DNA from: Medicago truncatula
Taxonomy: Eukaryota; Streptophyta; Magnoliopsida; Fabales; Fabaceae
DNA: 64,000 nt
Assembly: GCF_003473485.1 (NCBI RefSeq)
Contig: NC_053044.1
Span: forward strand, 24,921,591-24,985,590
Direction: 5' to 3'
The position numbers and the translations under genes are program-made. Below the pieces are notes generated by a model that saw only the letters and a program-made list of their open reading frames with translations, was not told the DNA's origin and ran no database searches. Below, piece by piece: positions 36,465 through 47,485 of this stretch (its first letter is position 1; each line of letters begins with the position of its first letter).

Positions 36465-37460
36465 AAATGACAGCGTGAATAAAAATATTTGTAAGGTTGT
36501 GATGATTAAACGATATTGAAATTAAATATATAAGTAATAAAAAGATAATAAAATTAAATGGAACCTCCTTAAAAAAATTAAATGGAACGATTCCAAAAAG
36601 AAATTAAATGGAAGAAACAAACATATTGTAATATAATATTAAAAAATAAAATAAAAGGTTTCCAATGTGAATTGAAGAGAGATGCTTGTGAAATAAATTG
36701 CCGAGAAGTAGTGTTTTGAAGTAGCATTCAACAACTTTTGACCAAAGCTCATTCCATTCAATTTTATGCATTAAAAAATGTACCTTAGTAAGTACTTAGT
36801 TGATATTGTATTTGGCCTAACTTCTCCTTAAAAATGTAGAGAAGTTGAAAAAAACCCGGGTCAAACGGTATCTTAATCTCCCACAACGGCAATGTAGAAG
36901 CAACTGAATTTGGGAGAAAAAAAATTGGAAAATAGTTAAAAGTTTTTAAAAATATAAAAATTGGAAAATAGTTAAAAAAAATTATATGCTAAACAAAAAA
37001 CAGACGGACGGACATCAAATATTACACTAAACGTTAATATGTGTGTGTATTTGTGAGGTTGAAGAAAGGAAATAAAAATATTTTGTATCATTAAATGACA
37101 ACGTGAATAAAAATATTTGTAAGGTTGTGATGATTAAACGATATTGAAATTAAATATATAAGTGATAAAAAGATAATAAAATTCCTTTAAAAAAAATAAT
37201 AAAATTAAATGGAACCTCCTTAAAAAATTAAATGGAACGGTTAAAAAAAATTTTAATTGAAGAAAAAAACATATTGAAATATAATATTAAAAAATAAAAG
37301 AAAAGGTTCCAGCATGAGTTGAAAAGACGTGCTTGTGAAATAAATTGTCGAGAAGTAATTTTTTAAAGCAACATTCAACAACTTTTGACCAAAGCTCATT
37401 CCATTCAATTTTATGCATTCAAAAAAATTACTTTTTTTTAGTAAATACTTAATTGATATT
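36465..37460. repeat. Tandem array of the ~0.7-kb repeat, copy set 2
   Basis: Two units of the family at 5970-7440 occur here: GTGATGATTAAACGATATTG near 36500 and 37126, and the GCCGAGAAG/GTCGAGAAG block near 36700 and 37346, a period of ~630-650 bases. The second unit ends exactly where the duplicated promoter of the first eight-cysteine peptide gene begins (~37472). Confidence 0.8.
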
Positions 37461-37471
37461 ATGTTTGGCCT

Positions 37472-37828
37472 TACTTCTACCTATTTATAATAATAATAAT
37501 CAAACAAATGCTAGCAAAAAATAATAATATTTCTATAAAGCTACTAAATAATCCGATTGTATTTTTAGAGAGGAACATACTCACTTCTTTCTATAGGTTT
37601 ATCTCATTGTGAAAGTAAACATTCCATTAACTAATTATTTCCTTTAAACGTTATTGAAAATTATACCGTTAATCTTAGTTTATGTCACATTGTTTGTAAC
37701 TAGAATGTGATGATAAATTGTGTTATACTGCTATACTATTACTTGCTTATAAATAGTGAGGGAGATACAACACTAAAAGCAATACCAAGAAGATCTTTGA
37801 GTGAAAAAAAAAAAAAAACGAGTTTATA
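37472..37828 (+). promoter_or_regulatory. Promoter and 5' UTR of eight-cysteine peptide gene 1
   Basis: From TCTACCTATTTATAATAATA onward this region is nearly identical to 45968-46328 upstream of gene 2. The TATA box TATAAATA is at 37748-37755, 74 bases before the ATG, followed by the shared leader ACAACACTAAAAGCAATACC and an A-run of ~14 next to the start. Confidence 0.8.
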
Positions 37829-38334
37829 ATGAAGCTTTCTCTTTTGATCCTTTTCTTTTTGTCTCTCCTAATTAGCTCTTCTAGCAGTGAGTTTCTTCTC
37901 TTCTATTGCATATTATTCTTCTTCTTTTTTTTCATACATAAAACATACATTTTAATGCAAGTCTTAATATATTTTGATGTAAATCATGGATCATTTTAAA
38001 CAATTATTGTTAAATTGTTTAAAATTAGTCCTAATTACACACATATTGAATCATTTTATGTCAAATACATGTAAAAATTATCTATCTATTGCAAATTAAA
38101 ATGAATATAATATTTATGATTGTTCTTTATTTTTCCTCTACAGGTGTGATAGCACCTGTGAAGCCCCTAGTTGAAGCACTATCATGTGACCCAAACAAGC
38201 CTGGAATTATCCGTATTTGGTTTTGCAAAGATGAGGAGTGTCATAGAAAATGTTTTGCTAAATATGGTTCAGCTGGAATTAAAAATCCTCATTGTCAAGG
38301 CAGAGACACTTGTGTCTGTTGCTTTAATAATTAG
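37829..38334 (+). CDS. Secreted eight-cysteine defensin-like peptide, copy 1
   Basis: A small secreted cysteine-rich peptide of the plant defensin-like type; targets and function are unknown. Exon 1 (37829-37886) encodes the signal peptide MKLSLLILFFLSLLISSSS. A phase-1 intron (37887-38143) separates it from exon 2 (38144-38334), which encodes the mature peptide, 82 residues in total. Cysteine spacing is C-x12-C-x4-C-x3-C-x13-C-x5-C-x-C-C. The C-x3-C and C-x-C pair could form a CS-alpha-beta fold, but the terminal CxCC differs from classical plant defensins. A signal-peptide exon plus a mature exon is typical of legume NCR and defensin-like genes; NCRs have four or six cysteines, so this is not a typical NCR. 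Poly(A)-like AATAAT lies ~40 bases after the stop. Confidence 0.87.
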
Positions 38335-38761
38335 ATGGATTCAATGTATCTCTTTGTATTGTAAAATTCTTTGAATAATACACAGTTTAATTTACTATCG
38401 TTTTGCCCGTTTATATTTCAAATATTAAGAAATTTGTTTCATTTGAGATTTTTTTTTTTTTTTTAAAAAGGAGAGAGATAATTATTTGATATAAAAAATG
38501 TGACAACTATATTACCCATAAATAAAAGGTGAGTAGAGTTAACCATATAAGTTGCACCAATAAAAATAACTTATTTCTCTCCTCCTCCTCCTCCCCTAAC
38601 CCATAAATATAATAAGTTAAGCTTGAATATCCCTTACAAATAAGTTTGAATATATGTGTAATTTGAATAAGTTTGAATATATGTGTAGTAAAAATTATTT
38701 TTACTCTTTTTTTATCAATGGAAATAAAAAACAAGAAAAGAAATGTACAACTAATGTGGCT
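38335..38761. other. 3' flank of peptide gene 1 up to the LINE junction
   Basis: Non-coding. A 24-base phrase (AATAAGTTTGAATATATGTG) is directly repeated at 38639 and 38665, close to the LINE junction at ~38762. Confidence 0.5.
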
Positions 38762-40240
38762 GCATTTCATCGGAATGAAAAATTGTCAAAAGGGGTAAAT
38801 TCTACATTTATAGCTTTGATTCCGAAGATTGCTAGTCCTCAAAGACTATATAATTATCGACCTATTTCTCTGGTGGGTTGCTTGTATAAGGTGCTGGCAA
38901 AGGTTTTGGCTAACAGATTGAGTGGTGTTATCGGTAAAGTGGTGTCAGACACACAATCAGCCTTTGTTAAAGGGAAACAAATATTAGATGGTATTCTTAT
39001 AGCCAATGAAGTGGTAGACGAAGCAAGACATATGGATAAAGAGCTCCTTATGTTTAAGGTGGACTTTGAAAAAGCTTACGATTCTGTCGATTTAAAATAC
39101 CTTGACTTGGTAATGGTAAATATGAATTTTCCAACTCTTTGGCGGAAATGGATTTTAGAGTGTATTGGGATAGCAACGACATCAATCCTTGTTAATGGAA
39201 GTCCAACGGAAGAATTCCCTATTCATAGGGGGCTTCGTTAAGGGGATCCTTTATCGCCTTTTTTATTTTCGTTGGCGGCGGAAGGATTCAATGTTCTTAT
39301 GCAAGCTATGGTGGGGGCACAGTTGTTCCATGGGTTTGGAGTTGGCCGTAGTGGTGAGGTGCGTTTGACCCATCTTCAGTTTGCCGATGATACTTTGATC
39401 ATTGGTGAAAAGAGTTGGCTGAATGTACGTTCTATGAGAGCGGTGTTGCTTAGGAGGTGTCAGGATTGAAGGTGAATTTCCATAAGAGTATGTTGACTGG
39501 TGTGAATGTCTCTGATTCGTGGTTGTCAGAAGCGGCGTCAGTAATAAATTGTAGAAGAGGGTCTATTCCTTTTGGTTATCTTGGTTTATCTATTGGAGGG
39601 GATTCTCGAAAATTGAGCTTTTGGAACCTGTTGTCGATCGAATTGTGAACCGTCTGTCGTCGTGGAGTCATAAGTTTCTTTCATTTGGTGGCCGTTTGGT
39701 TCTTCTGATGTCTGTTTTGTCCTGTCTTCCGGTTTACTTTCTTTCCTTTTTCAAAGCCCCTGCAGGTATAATTTCCTATATTGAATCTATTTTTAATAAT
39801 TATTTTTGGGGAGGGGGTGAGGATCATAGGAAAATGTCCTGGATTAAATGCGACTCTATTTGTTTACCTAAGGAGGATGGGGGTTAGAAGGGTGGGAGCT
39901 TTTAATTTATCTTTGTTGGGAAAGTGGTGTTGGAGAATGTTGGTGGAGAAAGAGGGGTTATGGTACCGGGTGTTAAAAGCCTGTTACGGTGAGGTGGGGA
40001 GGAGGCTTAGGGAGGGGGATAAATATGCATCGGTGTGGTGGAAATCGATTTGCAGAGTTCGTGAAGGTGTTGGTGACGGGGTTGGGAGGTGGTTCGATGA
40101 AAACATTTGTAGAGTTGTAGGTGATGGGCGGGATACCCTTTTTTGGAATGACAACTGGGTAGGGGACATCCTGTTGCGGTTAAAATATCCACGTTTGTTT
40201 GATCTAGCGGTTGTTAAGGAGTGCAAGGTAGGGGTGAAGG
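38762..40240 (+). pseudogene. L1-type LINE A, 5'-truncated, reverse transcriptase with stops and frameshifts
   Basis: Plant L1 elements encode an endonuclease-reverse transcriptase that copies RNA at the target site. This copy begins inside the reverse transcriptase (HRNEKLSKGVNSTFIALIPK). It keeps NYRPISLVGCLYKVLAKVLA, FKVDFEKAYDSV, the catalytic LQFADDT and the downstream FLSFGGRLVLL and GKWCWRML zinc-finger region. A stop replaces the codon after HRGLR (near 39240), and frame breaks occur near 39455, 39615 and 39885. It is non-functional. The rest continues beyond the inserted LTR at 41478. Confidence 0.9.
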
Positions 40241-41477
40241 TGAGAAAAACACAAGAAGGGGGGTTGAATTGTGTTTTCTTTTTCTCGTAAAAAATTCTTC
40301 TTCTGATATCACTTCAGAAGCTGGTTGAGAGATGTGATGTTCAGAATTAGATATGCAGCGGAATGAAAACAGAGCAAAGAAAAGAAAGAGAGACACAAGC
40401 AATTATCCTGGTTCCTTCCACAAATCGGAAGTAGTCCAGTCCCCCTTGCACTTCCAAGGAGATTTCCACTAAGAAATAATCACACAAATTACAACTGCTC
40501 AATACTATCTAGTATGAGACTTCCCAAATGCTCAAGCACGCAGGCAAGAGACTTCTAATCAAACAGAATTACACAAAAAATTGTTTGACTTGAACACTTG
40601 ATATACAATCGGTGGTGTTCACAATACAATGCAATAAAAGACTCTAGACTTAAGAATTTCTAAGATATATCAAATCAGTGCAGAAATTCAAAGTGCTTTT
40701 GAGAATCAAATTTGGCAGAGTTTGGGCGCTTTTAACTTGTGTTGATATCTCTATTGATCTTCAAGTCTTCACTCCTTTAAATAGTGGTGAGTAGAGAGAC
40801 GTTGAGATCTTTAGCACGTCTAAAGTGTCGTTGAGTTCCTTTGATCATCTACCAGTAATCTTTTGCCTGATTTGGGTGTAGTCCTATGAAGGATCAACTT
40901 CAAATTCATTCCTATCTTGTGGGAACAATTCTGCAGGCAGAGCTGTTAACTTGTCTTGTAGCGAGGACACACTCAGGGTCGTGGAGGTAGTGGTTGTACA
41001 CTTGTACTTTGTCAACTCTTCAATGAGGGACAAGCACCCAGTGCTTTTCAAATGAACGTTGGCACTTCCCTTTTGATCCTTCGCTCTCTTAGACGAGGTT
41101 AACTTAAAGAAACAGCTCTTTTGAGATTCTAGATTGAATCTTCTGATCAACTGTAGCTTCTGGTGATGATATAGCTTCTGATGAAATCTTGCTTCTGATG
41201 AACTTTGCTTCTGATGAACTTCTGCTTCTGATGACGTCATTACTTCAGAGGCACTTGTAACTTCAGAAACACTTCATAGCTTCAGACGCAGTTTTCTTCA
41301 GATGCTTTAGGTTCCTTTGCTCTTTATTGTTCTTCCAAGACCTATTGAAATTGATTAACTTTGCCTATGGTCCTGTACACTTGAACAAATATTAGCAATA
41401 ACCAATTGACAATTTTTAATACCTTGTTATCATCAAAACTCATTACGGTTTATTGTAAAACACATTTTGTTCCAACA
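40241..41477. mobile_element. Probable solo LTR inserted in LINE A
   Basis: A 1237-bp block beginning TGAGAAAAACACAAG and ending TTTTGTTCCAACA interrupts the LINE coding sequence, which resumes directly afterwards. TG...CA ends and the size fit an LTR, and no internal retroviral-type genes are present. The 5 bases on each side (GAAGG, AGGGG) do not match well, so a target duplication is not proven. A - strand reading of 118 residues (40884-41240) is low-complexity Ser/Glu/Gln/Lys text caused by GATGAAxxTCTGCTTCT repeats and is not called as a gene. Confidence 0.6.
41085..41300. repeat. Degenerate short tandem repeats in the LTR
   Basis: The phrase CTTCTGATGA, or close variants such as CTTCAGA, recurs about ten times between 41140 and 41300. 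It sits near the 3' end of the putative solo LTR. Confidence 0.6.
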
Positions 41478-41735
41478 AGGGGATATGGGGCGGTTGGGAT
41501 GGGATGGAGAGGGAATGGCATGGGTGTGGAGGCGCCGGTTGTTTGCTTGGGAGGAGGAGAGTGTGAGGGAGTGTTCTACCCTGTTATGTAACATTGTTTT
41601 GCAGGGTAATGTCCATGACATTGGAGGTGGATGCTAGATCGTGTGCATGGATATTCAGTGAAAACATCTTATCACTATATTACTTCCACAGGTGCTACTT
41701 CAGACAGGTCCCGGGTTGATGACATGGTTAAAACA
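41478..41735 (+). pseudogene. LINE A continuation beyond the LTR
   Basis: Reads WRWRGNGMGVEAPVVCLGGG-type and RRLFAWEEESVREC-type text in alternating frames, the linker and zinc-finger part of plant LINE proteins, ending in DRSRVDDMV near 41735. After this the sequence passes without a poly(A) tail into the 5' part of LINE B. Confidence 0.65.
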
Positions 41736-41775
41736 TATCTGATTATTTGGATTTGGTGCTACACCAGATAGTGAG

Positions 41776-42399
41776 GTGGACGTAGGCTCGAATCAGAAAA
41801 ACAGGCATTTCCAAGCGGTTTCTTATCCTCCAAGGGCAGTTCGGTCGGTGGCTTCAGGGCCTTGGAGCTTGGAATGGTTGATTGATCACCATCATAGTGA
41901 AGCGGGGGTTGTTTCTTCCTCAAGGAAAGTTGGTAAGAAGGGTCCACGGCCCAGTGTTTGTCGTCCGTACGGTGATGTTTCCACTCCAATACAAAAAAAG
42001 GCGGGTGGATTTCTACGTCATTCTGTGCTTAGCTTGAAAAAAGTAGTGAGGCTCCCTGTTAAAGACCGGGCAGCAATCATGAAAATTCTTAAGAAAAAGG
42101 GGCGTAATTATCAAGGCTCGTTTAAATTGGAAAAGGCAGTTCGATTGATATCTTCAGAGTCTTCAGAGGACATCTCTTCTTCGAGTTCGACTAACAATGA
42201 CTGGCACAATTGGGTGATTGTTCATGGGAGTGAGAAGGTGTTGAGCGAGAATGCTCGGAACATAGGTGATTCTATTGGTGTAAAGCTTGGTGAATGCAAT
42301 AATATGTTTGGGGTGTTAGCTAGGAACGGAATGGGGAAGAAGAATAGGGGTGCAGTTGGTGAGAGAGGGTCTAAGGGGACGGTGGAGGATGTTATGTAG
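41776..42399 (+). pseudogene. LINE B ORF1-like C-terminal segment
   Basis: An open frame of ~200 residues, basic and Ser/Lys-rich (RPSVCRPYGDVSTPIQKKAG, FKLEKAVRLISSESSED). It lies immediately upstream of the endonuclease frame of LINE B, the position of ORF1 or of the spacer before ORF2. I do not recognise a zinc knuckle in it. The call rests on position. Confidence 0.5.
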
Positions 42400-42442
42400 G
42401 TGGTGGGCGGTGCTAGGGAGGGTGTGGGGGAGGGCGTGGGAG

Positions 42443-44963
42443 ATGAAGTTGTTATCTTGGAATGTTAGGGGGCTTGGGGGCCCTGAAAAATAGAAGGAGG
42501 TCCGCCGTCTAGTGAAGGAAAAGCGTCCTTGGATTTTGTGTTTGCAAGAAACAAAATTGCAATGTTATGATGATTGGTTTTGTTCCTCTATCAGGGATAG
42601 GCAGTCGGGTTCCTTCTCTTTTCGGCCGTCTCAAGGGGCGTCCGGAGGTCTGTTGATGGTGTGGGATACTTCGGAGGTGGAGGTGTGGTCTACGAGTAGT
42701 TTTGAGCACGTTTTGAGTATTCATGGTCGTTTTATATCCAGTGATGAGGAATTCCATCTGTTTAATGTGTATGCTCTGTGTAGTGGCAGTGATCGGAGAC
42801 TTCTGTGGGATGTTTTGACTATTCGGCTTCAGGCCCTGAGAGGGGCGAAGGTTTGTGTCTGTGGTGATTTTAACGCGGTTCGGGGTAGGGAGGAAAGAAG
42901 GACGGTGTCAGACTATGGGGGAGCGGCGGAGTATGTGCCTTTTAATAGTTTTATTGGGGAAAATTTTCTGCTTGATTTACCGTTATGTGGCCGAAAATTT
43001 ACTTGGTTCAAAGGGGATGGTAGGTCGATGAGTCGGTTAGACCGGTTTTTGATTTCGGAGGAATGGGGTTTGAGGTGGCCTAATTTTCTTCAGGTGGCTC
43101 AGTTAAGAGGATTGTCGGTGTTGGATGGGAAAGGGGAAGAAGAGGACTTGTCAGTCGTTGAATGTGATGAGTTATTTAGTATTTCATCGAAGATTCATTC
43201 CCTTTCCAAGTTGAACACCTGTATTTGTTGGCAGCAATCGAGGAGCCAGTGGCTCCGAGAAGGGGATGCGAACTCTAAATTTTTCCATTTTATTATGTTT
43301 TCTCGTCGACATTTTAACACTATTTGTTCTGTGTTGGTTGAGGATGTGCGAATTGAAGGAGTGGAGCCTGTTAGGAATGCTATTTTCACTCATTTTGCTC
43401 AACATTTTAAGTCGCAAAATGTGGTGAGACCGAGTATTTCTAACCTTCGGTTTCGGGTGCTGTCTGTGACTGCGGGTGGGGGTTTGATCAAACCTTTTTC
43501 GGTTGATGAAGTCAAGGAGGCAATTTGGGACTGTGATAGCTATAAAAGTCCGGGTCCTGACGGGGTCAGTTTTGGTTTTATAAAGGATGTACAAAAGCAT
43601 TGCGAAATTATTAGCTAATAGATTGAGATTAGTTATTGGCAGTGTCGTGTCCGATACTCAGTCGGCCTTTGTTAAGAAGTGACAAGTTCTTGATGGAATT
43701 CTGATAGCTAATGAGGTTGTTGATGAAGCAAGTAAGTTCAAGAAGGACCTCATGTTGTTTAAAGTGGATTTTGAAAAGGCGTACGATTCGGTCAATTGGG
43801 GTTACCTTGATGAGGTTTTGCAGTGCATGTCATTTCCTGTGCTGTGGAGGAAATGGATCAGAGAATGTGTTAGTACCGCTACAGCTTCTGTATTAGTAAA
43901 TGGCAGTCCTACAGATGAATTCCCGCTTAAGAGTGGTCTCCGACAGGGGGATCCTCTGTCCCCTTTTATGTTCCTTCTAGCAGCTGAGGGTTTGAATATT
44001 TTGATGAAAGCTATGGTAGACAATCACTTGTTCACAGGGTATTCGGTTGGGACAGTTAATCCGGTTGAAGTCTCTCATTTACAATTTGCTGACGATACTA
44101 TGTTGTTAGGTAAGAAAAGTTGGGCAAATGTTCGGACTCTCCGTGCTACTCTTGTCATTTTTGAGACCATGTCGGGATTGAAGGTGAATTTTAATAAAAG
44201 TTTGTTAGTGGGTGTTAATATTTCTGAGTCATGGTTGACTGAGGCGGCTTCAGTGTTGTAAAGTGGGCAAGATTCCTTTCATGTACCTTGGTCTTCCTAT
44301 AGGGGTAATCCGCGTCGTCTGTCGTTTTGGGACCCTGTTGTGAACAGAATTAAATCTAGACTGTCAGGTTGGAATAGCCGGTTTCTATCGTTCGGTGGTC
44401 GCTTGGTCCTTTTGAAAGCAGTTCCGACTTCTTTGCCTGTCTATGCTCTTTCCTTCTTTAAAGCTCCATCAGTTATAATCTCTTCCATTGAATCTTTGTT
44501 GAATAATTTTATTTTATATTTTTTTTTTGGGGGGAGGGGGGGGGGGGGGGGGGGGGAGTGAGGACCGTCGGAAAATTACTTGGATAGGTTGGAATACTTT
44601 GTGTTCTTCAAAGGAGTCTGGAGGGTTGGGGGTAAGGAGATTGAGGGAGTTTAATTTTGCTTTGTTAGGTAAATGGTGTTGGAGGATGTTGGTAGATAGA
44701 GTAGGTTTATGGTATTGTGTTCTAGTCGCCCGTTATGGCGAAGTAGGTGGGAGGTTGGAGGTTGGGGGCCGGAGTTGTTCTTCTTGGTGGAGGGAGGTCG
44801 GGAGGATTCGAGATGGGGATGGCGATGTAGGGGGTAGTTGGTTTGGTGATAGTGTGCGTAGGAAGGTGGGTGATGAGACTGGTACGTTGTTTTGGCAGCA
44901 TTGGTGGTGTGGAGGGGCGCCTCTTAGAGAGCAGTTTCCGAGGTTGTTTGATTTAGCTGTGGA
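42443..44963 (+). pseudogene. L1-type LINE B, endonuclease plus reverse transcriptase, decayed
   Basis: It starts at the ATG at 42443 with MKLLSWNVRGLGG, the classic start of a plant L1 endonuclease; a stop follows after PEK. The endonuclease keeps LCLQETK, CVCGDFNAVRG and SRLDRFLIS, but the usual final SDH motif after LRGLS is replaced by unrelated text. The frame ends at 43618 just after SPGPDGVSFGFIKD, where a deletion joins it to YKSIAKLLANRL. A stop follows FVKK near 43680. Reverse transcriptase continues with FKVDFEKAYDSV, GLRQGDPLSP and LQFADDTM. Further breaks occur near 44262 and in a G-run at 44529-44556. It ends abruptly at ~44963 within the zinc-finger region, with no 3' UTR or poly(A). 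Confidence 0.9.
44529..44556. repeat. Long poly(G) tract in LINE B
   Basis: About 27 of 28 bases are G, interrupted by one A. At the same place LINE A has only TTTTTGGGGAGGGGGTGAGG. The tract follows eight T's. It could fold as a G-quadruplex on the + strand. It is also prone to sequencing error. Confidence 0.85.
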
Positions 44964-45120
44964 GAGTAACAAACTCAATCCTTTCTATTTCTTAGAAGGT
45001 TTATACAATTAATAGTAACATTTTCTTAATTTAAACATATAATACTATGGTTATATGTCACGCTGTTTGCAACTATAGAGTATATTTGCACTCTATTAGG
45101 CAATCGGAAAACTATAATTA
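44964..45120 (+). other. Orphan promoter fragment of the peptide-gene family
   Basis: Bases from ~44963 (AGAGTAACAAACTCAATCCT ... TTTAAACATAT) match 52664-52735 upstream of peptide gene 3 almost exactly. No peptide exon follows here. It marks a broken fourth upstream region, with the LINE B junction at its left edge. Confidence 0.65.
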
Positions 45121-45885
45121 AAATAAGTCTTGAAATCATAGTCAATCGTTCAAAAACTCCTCATTTTTGCTATTAAAATCTAATGAAAATAATTGAAAAA
45201 CATACTTAAAATAACGTAAGATGAATTGTCATCAGATGGGTATTAATCAAGATCAAGGCATGATAGTCAGCAACAGACCCTTTTAGGTTAATATAATCGA
45301 GTTACAACAAAAACCAATTCAATCCGCCAGAGAACATTACTCCTAGCAGATATATAGCAAAAAAGAGCCATAGATGTCCACAATTACGGAAGAGCACACC
45401 AACAGCCACTTGCACAACTCTATACGTGAGCATCAATGACCTTCATATACCAAGCTTACGATACTCATGATAGTGAATATTGAATATTTTTTATGATAAA
45501 CCGTAAAACAAATTGTTATTAACACTTATAAACAATGACATCATTTTTTTCTTATGAAATTATATTTTCAAAATTATAAAAGTCAGAAAAATATCTCTTT
45601 AATTAATAAAAAGTATTATTAATTTATTAATTTTTAAAAAAAGTACAAAAACATTTAAATTCATGAATGTACCATAGAAGCTATCATGATGAACAATACT
45701 TGTTTGGTAACAAAAAAAAAAATTAAATGGTTTGGAAACAATCACAAGTAGGAAAAAAGGTAGGAATAGAAAAAAGCAATTTATGGTTCGTATCATTAAA
45801 ACATTAGTTAATATGTATTTTTGTGTGTTTGCTTAAATGATTTGGATTCGTAGTTTCAATTTCATGATTAAATGATTGTATACAG
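45121..45885. other. Intergenic DNA, no gene recognised
   Basis: AT-rich, with no coding sequence or inverted-repeat element that I could bound. Confidence 0.5.
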
Positions 45886-46328
45886 CTTTCTTACCTCTTC
45901 GGTGTGAGATAAATTTGCAATTTTTTGAATGGTTTCCTAGGAAAATCGATTGCCTTGAATACCACCATTCTACCTATTTATAATAATAATAATAATCAAA
46001 CAAATTATAGCAAAAAATAATAATATTTCTATAAAGCTTCTAAATAATCCGATTGTATTTTTAGAGAGGAACATACTCACTTCTTTCTATAGGTTTTTCA
46101 CAGTGTGAAAGTAAACATTCCATAAACTAATTATTTCCTTTAAACGTTATTGAAAATTATACCGTTAATCTTAGTTTAATTATGTCACGTTGTTTGTAAC
46201 TAGAATGTGATGATAAATTGTATTATACTGCTATACTATTACTTGCTTATAAATAGTGAGGGAGATACAACACTAAAAGCAATACCAAGAAGATCTTTGA
46301 GTGAAAAAAAAAAACCAACGAGTTTATA
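45886..46328 (+). promoter_or_regulatory. Promoter and 5' UTR of eight-cysteine peptide gene 2
   Basis: From 45968 this matches the gene 1 promoter almost base for base. From 45886 (TACAGCTTTCTTACCTCTTC) it also matches the upstream region of gene 3 at ~52494. TATAAATA is at 46248-46255, 73 bases before the ATG. Confidence 0.8.
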
Positions 46329-46716
46329 ATGAAGCTTTCTCTTTTGATCCTTTTCTTTTTGTCTCTCCTCATTAGCTCTTCTAGCAGTGAGTTTCTTCTC
46401 TTCTATTGCATATTATTTATTATTCACACATGCATGTATTGATTAATTTTTTGTCAAACACATTAAATTTATTTTCTACCTATTTCAAATTTGTTGTATG
46501 ACTATAATATTTACGATTGTTCTTTGTTTGTCGTATGAAGGTGTGACAACAGCAGAGGAGCCCATATGCGACCCAAACAATGTTCGATTTATTCGCATTC
46601 TGTATTGTAAAAATAGTGATTGCCTAAGTAAATGTTTAGAAAAATATGGCACAAGTGGAACTAAAAATCCTAATTGTAATGGAAGAGACACTTGTGTTTG
46701 TTGCAATGATAAATAG
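46329..46716 (+). CDS. Secreted eight-cysteine defensin-like peptide, copy 2
   Basis: Paralog of the gene at 37829. Exon 1 (46329-46386) encodes the same signal peptide as copy 1; the phase-1 intron is 46387-46540 (154 bp) and exon 2 is 46541-46716, giving 77 residues. The cysteine spacing C-x12-C-x4-C-x3-C-x13-C-x5-C-x-C-C is identical to copy 1, although most residues between the cysteines in the first half differ (DPNNVRFIRILY, KNSD, LSK). The C-terminal GRDTCVCC is unchanged. The sequence before the first cysteine is shorter by about five residues. Poly(A)-like AATAATAAA lies ~36 bases after the stop. Function unknown; apoplastic or vesicle-delivered peptide inferred from the signal sequence. 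Confidence 0.87.
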
Positions 46717-47485
46717 ATGGATTCATTGTATCTCGTGTATTAACCATATTTTTGAATAATAAATGGTTTAATCTACTATGCTTTTTGCCCGTTTATGTAG
46801 CAAATCTATTAAGTAAATTATTTGATTTCAGCTTATATGTTAAAATAAATATTATTTGATATCTAGAAAGAATGTGGGCACCAATGCTCATAGAATTAGT
46901 TTATTTGCATTTAAAATGATTATAAGAGAATATTCACCTAAAAATCCAAATAGTTTCTTGCATTTAAAATATTATGCATTCACGTAATCAGACCATCAAT
47001 GACCGTTTAATTACCATTTTATTTTTTTGAAGAACCGTTCAATTAACATTTGATTGTCTAATAAAAAATATAAATTGATTTTTACTTTAAATTCAAAATA
47101 CTGAACTAAAACATCCTATCTTAATTAAATAGTCACCAATGTTCCTAAGTCCAACCATGTCAATGTAGCGTGCTACATGTCCAAGACTGAATTCGAACCC
47201 AGAATCTTGGTTAAGTTAAAGAGGCCCGTACCAATTGGCACGAAGATTATGCCCATAAGTAATTCAAATAAATTGTTAACATTTGAAAGATCAAACCCAT
47301 ATACTATCCTATGCATATGAGTTTTTAATTAAAAAAACTTTATCATCCTTAGTTTAGCCATCAAATATGTACATCTAGCAAACTGTATTTTCATCAACTA
47401 TATATTAATATCCTTAGATTTAGGTATGCTATTAGAGAGGGAAGATTGTACATCAAAACTGTTTAATATCTTAAAACACCTTCAT
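46717..47485. other. Convergent intergenic region
   Basis: Lies between the 3' ends of peptide gene 2 (+) and the ankyrin/PGG gene (-). A tRNA-B-box-like phrase TTCGAACCCAGAATC near 47192 may mark a SINE relic, but no A box or tail was found. Confidence 0.4.

Noticed and set aside
37829..38334. Calling the eight-cysteine peptides nodule-specific NCR peptides
   Set aside because: NCRs carry four or six cysteines with different spacing; here there are eight with a CxCC end, although the signal-exon architecture is similar.
40884..41240. 118-residue open reading on the - strand
   Set aside because: Low-complexity Ser/Glu/Gln/Lys/His text generated by GATGAA/CTTCTG repeats inside a probable LTR; no domain and no gene context.
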